A program made the translations under genes and the position numbers. Of a stretch of 7,555 nt of DNA, positions 5,235 to 7,555 are shown in pieces. This DNA comes from Clostridioides sp. (GTDB taxonomy: Bacteria; Bacillota; Clostridia; Peptostreptococcales; Peptostreptococcaceae): the NCBI GenBank assembly GCA_031272305.1, contig JAISUA010000068.1, positions 1 through 7,555 of the forward strand, written 5' to 3'. Numbering within the stretch: position 1 is the stretch's first letter; every line of letters starts with the position of its first letter. The notes under the pieces were generated by a model, which was not told where the DNA came from, ran no database searches, and was given only the letters and a program-made list of their open reading frames with translations.

Positions 5235-6467
5235 ATGAACAACTGCGATTTAGAAAAAATAATTTCTGCGTTAATTTGCAATATAAAACAAGATCCTCAT
5301 ATGATGAAAGTCTTATCTGAGCTTGTTTCATTAAAAATATCTGAGTTCTCTAAAACTCTGACTGGAAATACTGGAGCTACCGGTCCAAATGGTTTTACAG
5401 GTGCAACAGGTGCTACTGGTGTATGCACTTGCCCAACAGAACCTACTCAACCTACTCAACCCACTCAACCTACTCAGCCTACTCAACCTACTCAACCTAC
5501 TCAGCCTACTCAACCTACTCAACCTACTGTCACTTCATGTAGACTTTATGTCAATATACTAGATAAAAATGAACTTGATGTTATAGATTTGACTACAAAT
5601 ACTATCATATCTACTATTAGTGTAGGCGAGTTACCTTTTGAAAATACTGTTGATTCTCAAAAGAAATCAGTCTATGTTACTAATATATTCACTAATAGTA
5701 TGAATATTGTCGATACAAATACAAATACTGTTATCTCTACTGTTCCTCTTGGTGATGGACCTTTCTTTATCAAAGTAAATCCAAATACTAATTTAATTTA
5801 TGTCGATAATTATTATGGCAATAATATTTCTGTTCTAGACCCTACAACTTATACTATTATTTGTACTATAAATATTGGATCTTACCCTCAAGGAATGGCT
5901 GTCAATCCAAATACTAATCTTATCTATGTTATAAGTTCTATTTCAGAAGAAAAAAATAAACGTTACAAATCAACATATATCGTATCTGTAATTGACGGAA
6001 GCACAAACACTATCATCTGTAGTATAAATATTAGCAATTCTTCTTCAAGTATAGTTGAAGCTAATCTAAAACATAATTTAATATATGTTAGTAATAGTAA
6101 GGAGGATAACATATCTGTAATCAATGGAAGTACTAATAATATCATCTGCACTATAAGTGTAGGTGAACTTCCAAGTTATATATCTTCCAATGAAGACGCT
6201 GATTTAATTTATGTTACTAATATGGATAGTAATAATGTTTCTGTAATCGATATAAATACTAATACTATTATTTGTACTATAGATGTAGGAATGAGTCCTG
6301 GACCTATAGTTTACAATCCTAATCTAAATAGAATTTATGTTTCTAATGGTTATAGCGAAGATGTATCTGTGATTGATGCTTCTACAAATACTATCATCTG
6401 TACTATAGCACTTGGCGGTGCATCTTTTTATGGAATGAGCTATCTATGTAGCACTGACTTTGCATAA
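5235..6467 (+). CDS. Collagen-like, PTQ-linker, seven-repeat YVTN beta-propeller protein
   Basis: Four parts are visible in 410 residues. Residues 1-42 form a short, partly helical head (CDLEKIISALICN...) with Cys4 and Cys15 and no signal peptide. Seven Gly-X-Y triplets follow (44-64, mostly GAT), ending in VCTC. Nine PTQ repeats occupy 70-96. Residues 102-410 hold seven YVTN repeats, with the (L/S/R)IYV-type strand starting near 104, 146, 188, 229, 283, 325 and 367 and a (S/N)VID-T-NTIICTI segment in each, consistent with a seven-bladed propeller. Repeat 4 has a loop of about 10 extra residues. Collagen-like tracts ahead of a globular C-domain recall BclA-like spore-surface proteins, but the tract is very short and the propeller C-domain is not the usual one. 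Location on the spore or cell surface is an inference; ligand unknown. The start has AGGAGGT six nt upstream. Confidence 0.85.
   Translation: MNNCDLEKIISALICNIKQDPHMMKVLSELVSLKISEFSKTLTGNTGATGPNGFTGATGATGVCTCPTEPTQPTQPTQPTQPTQPTQPTQPTQPTQPTVTSCRLYVNILDKNELDVIDLTTNTIISTISVGELPFENTVDSQKKSVYVTNIFTNSMNIVDTNTNTVISTVPLGDGPFFIKVNPNTNLIYVDNYYGNNISVLDPTTYTIICTINIGSYPQGMAVNPNTNLIYVISSISEEKNKRYKSTYIVSVIDGSTNTIICSINISNSSSSIVEANLKHNLIYVSNSKEDNISVINGSTNNIICTISVGELPSYISSNEDADLIYVTNMDSNNVSVIDINTNTIICTIDVGMSPGPIVYNPNLNRIYVSNGYSEDVSVIDASTNTIICTIALGGASFYGMSYLCSTDFA
5442..5522 (+). repeat. 9-bp tandem repeat, nine copies (Pro-Thr-Gln)
   Basis: Nine in-frame units of the cctactcaa type, differing only by CAG for CAA in copies 4 and 7 and ccc for cct in copy 3. 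Unit length is a multiple of three, so copy changes alter linker length without frameshift. Confidence 0.95.
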
Positions 6468-6539
6468 ATAAAAATTCAGGTGATTTTAAATATTTCTCTA
6501 TAAACTTTTTATCAATCCTTTTCATCTTTTATTCATGTA

Positions 6540-6723
6540 TTTTAGTGTGTATTTTTGTATTTTTATATATTTTAGTGTATATTTTTTCGTTTTTATATTT
6601 TAGTGTATATTTTTTCGTTTTTATGTTTTAGTATATGTTTTTATGTTTTTCATGTTTTAGTTTATGTTTTTATATTTTTATGTTTTTCATGTTTTAGTGT
6701 ATGTTTTTCATGTATTTTAGTGT
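6540..6723 (+). repeat. T-rich tandem array, about 28-bp period
   Basis: TTTTAG starts at 6540, 6570, 6598, 6626, 6655, 6692 and 6715 (spacings 30, 28, 28, 29, 37, 23). It is usually followed by tgtatgttttt or tgtatatttttt, then cgtttttat or catg. The strand is almost free of C and shows no hairpin. It fills most of the 6468-6800 gap; the rest holds the promoter of the next gene. No clear terminator follows the propeller gene. Confidence 0.85.
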
Positions 6724-6743
6724 TGATATTATATTAAAATTCA

Positions 6744-6772
6744 TTGTTTTTTACATGAATATATGCTATACT
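6744..6772 (+). promoter_or_regulatory. Extended -10 promoter of the ATPase gene
   Basis: TTGTTT (6744-6749), 17-bp spacer, TATACT (6767-6772) preceded by TGC, an extended -10. The start would be near 6779, leaving a leader of about 22 nt that carries GGAGGTGG (6789-6796). Confidence 0.6.
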
Positions 6773-6800
6773 ATGGTCATTATTTTTCGGAGGTGGCTAT

Positions 6801-7555
6801 ATGTATAGAAAAATCACACAGTATTTAGAAATGTGGAAAAATAATAGTTGCCGTAAGCCTTTGATTTTACAAGGAGCAAGACAAGTTGGCAAAACATATT
6901 CCATTCTTGAATTTGGACGAAATAACTACGAAAATGTTGCTTATTTTAATTTCGAAACTAATCCAAAACTGAATGAAACATTTTCTGAAAATATAAGTCC
7001 TGATTACCTTATCCCAATTTTATCTCACATTGCGGGACAAACGATTGTAAAAGAAAAAACTTTGATTGTATTTGATGAAGTGCAACTTTGTGAAAGAGCA
7101 TTGACTAGTCTTAAATATTTTTGCGAAGATGCACCTGACTACCACATTATTGTTGCAGGAAGTTTACTTGGAGTTGCTGTAAATAGAGCTAAATTTTCTT
7201 TTCCTGTAGGAAAGGTTGATATAAAAACACTTTATCCTATGGATATGGAAGAATTTATGTTGGCTTATGATGAAACTGATCTCATTAAGCGAATTAAAGA
7301 ATGTTTTGAAAGTAATATTCCTCTACCATCTGCATTGCATGATAAAGCAATGCAACTTTATCGCCAGTACCTAGTCGTAGGTGGTATGCCTGAATGTGTA
7401 ATGCAGTTTGTGAATACAAAAGATTATATTCTTGTTCGCCACACGCAGGATACTATTCTAGCTAGCTATCTAAACGATATGAGCAAATACAATAATATCA
7501 ATGAAATTAAGAAAACTAGGCTTGCTTATGATAACATTACTGTTCAGCTTTCTAA
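6801..7555 (+). CDS. AAA-family ATPase with DUF4143-type organisation (3' truncated by window)
   Basis: The reading frame stays open for 251 codons to the window end. The Walker A motif is GARQVGKT (25-32), Walker B is LIVFDE (88-93) with VQ following, and a sensor-like AGSLLGV lies at 119-125. YPMDMEEF (145-152) and YLVVGGMPE (190-198) match conserved stretches of the large AAA_14/DUF4143 family, whose members usually exceed 400 residues, so the C-terminal domain is mostly missing here. The biological role of the family is not settled; copies are common and patchily distributed in anaerobes, and some resemble accessory genes. The ATG has GGAGGTGG just upstream. It uses codons such as CGC, CGT, GCG and ACG, rare in the neighbouring genes, which fits a separate origin, though this was judged by eye only. 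Confidence 0.85.
   Translation, partial: MYRKITQYLEMWKNNSCRKPLILQGARQVGKTYSILEFGRNNYENVAYFNFETNPKLNETFSENISPDYLIPILSHIAGQTIVKEKTLIVFDEVQLCERALTSLKYFCEDAPDYHIIVAGSLLGVAVNRAKFSFPVGKVDIKTLYPMDMEEFMLAYDETDLIKRIKECFESNIPLPSALHDKAMQLYRQYLVVGGMPECVMQFVNTKDYILVRHTQDTILASYLNDMSKYNNINEIKKTRLAYDNITVQLS

Noticed and set aside
5235..5360. Secretion signal peptide on the collagen-like protein
   Set aside because: The N-terminus has acidic and polar residues and no long hydrophobic core or cleavage-site pattern.
5331..5522. Minus-strand ORF rich in SRL repeats
   Set aside because: It is the antisense reading of the PTQ repeat tract; the 9-bp repeat keeps the opposite frame open. It has no ribosome site.
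6540..6723. CRISPR array
   Set aside because: The T-rich repeats adjoin each other without unique spacers, vary in length and have no cas genes nearby.
7331..7354. Hairpin tgcattgc/gcaatgca inside the ATPase gene
   Set aside because: Eight-bp inverted repeat within a clear coding frame, with no U-tract; most likely chance.

Overview
The window is strongly AT-rich. Its genes look like those of a low-GC, anaerobic Gram-positive (Clostridia, perhaps near Peptostreptococcaceae): a type III pantothenate kinase next to dusB, an ECF-type vitamin transporter S component, strong AGGAGG ribosome sites and a collagen-like GAT-repeat surface protein. The family-level placement is an inference; nothing here fixes the species.

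Left block, minus strand (read from about 4.8 kb down to 0.2 kb): a P1-family (DmpA/BapA/NylC-type) self-cleaving aminopeptidase, a PanT-like ECF transporter S component, coaX (type III pantothenate kinase) and dusB (tRNA-dihydrouridine synthase). The peptidase ends about 300 bp before the transporter gene, which has its own promoter (TTGACA-17-TACAAT). That gene is followed by a plausible intrinsic terminator at 2484-2515. coaX and dusB share a second promoter (TTGACT-17-TATATT) and lie 32 bp apart. The block makes sense as vitamin B5 uptake and commitment to coenzyme A. P1 enzymes include beta-aminopeptidases, and pantothenate carries a beta-alanine amide, so the neighbouring peptidase may belong to the same theme.

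Right block, plus strand: a 410-residue protein with a short novel head, seven collagen-like Gly-X-Y triplets, nine Pro-Thr-Gln repeats and a seven-repeat YVTN beta-propeller, probably a cell- or spore-surface protein. It is followed by a T-rich tandem array of about 28 bp period, then the first 251 codons of an AAA/DUF4143 ATPase that runs off the window.

The most unusual feature is repeat expansion. All three of dusB, the transporter gene and the peptidase gene carry tandem duplications at their 5' ends (18/24 bp, 36 bp and 27-30 bp units). In the peptidase gene the repeated unit is the translation start itself. Further repeats sit in the surface-protein gene and in two intergenic regions. 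Other intergenic items are an 83%-identical duplication of the peptidase gene's 3' end, dyads placed like operators in two promoters, a hairpin element that may be an IS200/IS605-type relic, and a possible short transcript at the left edge.
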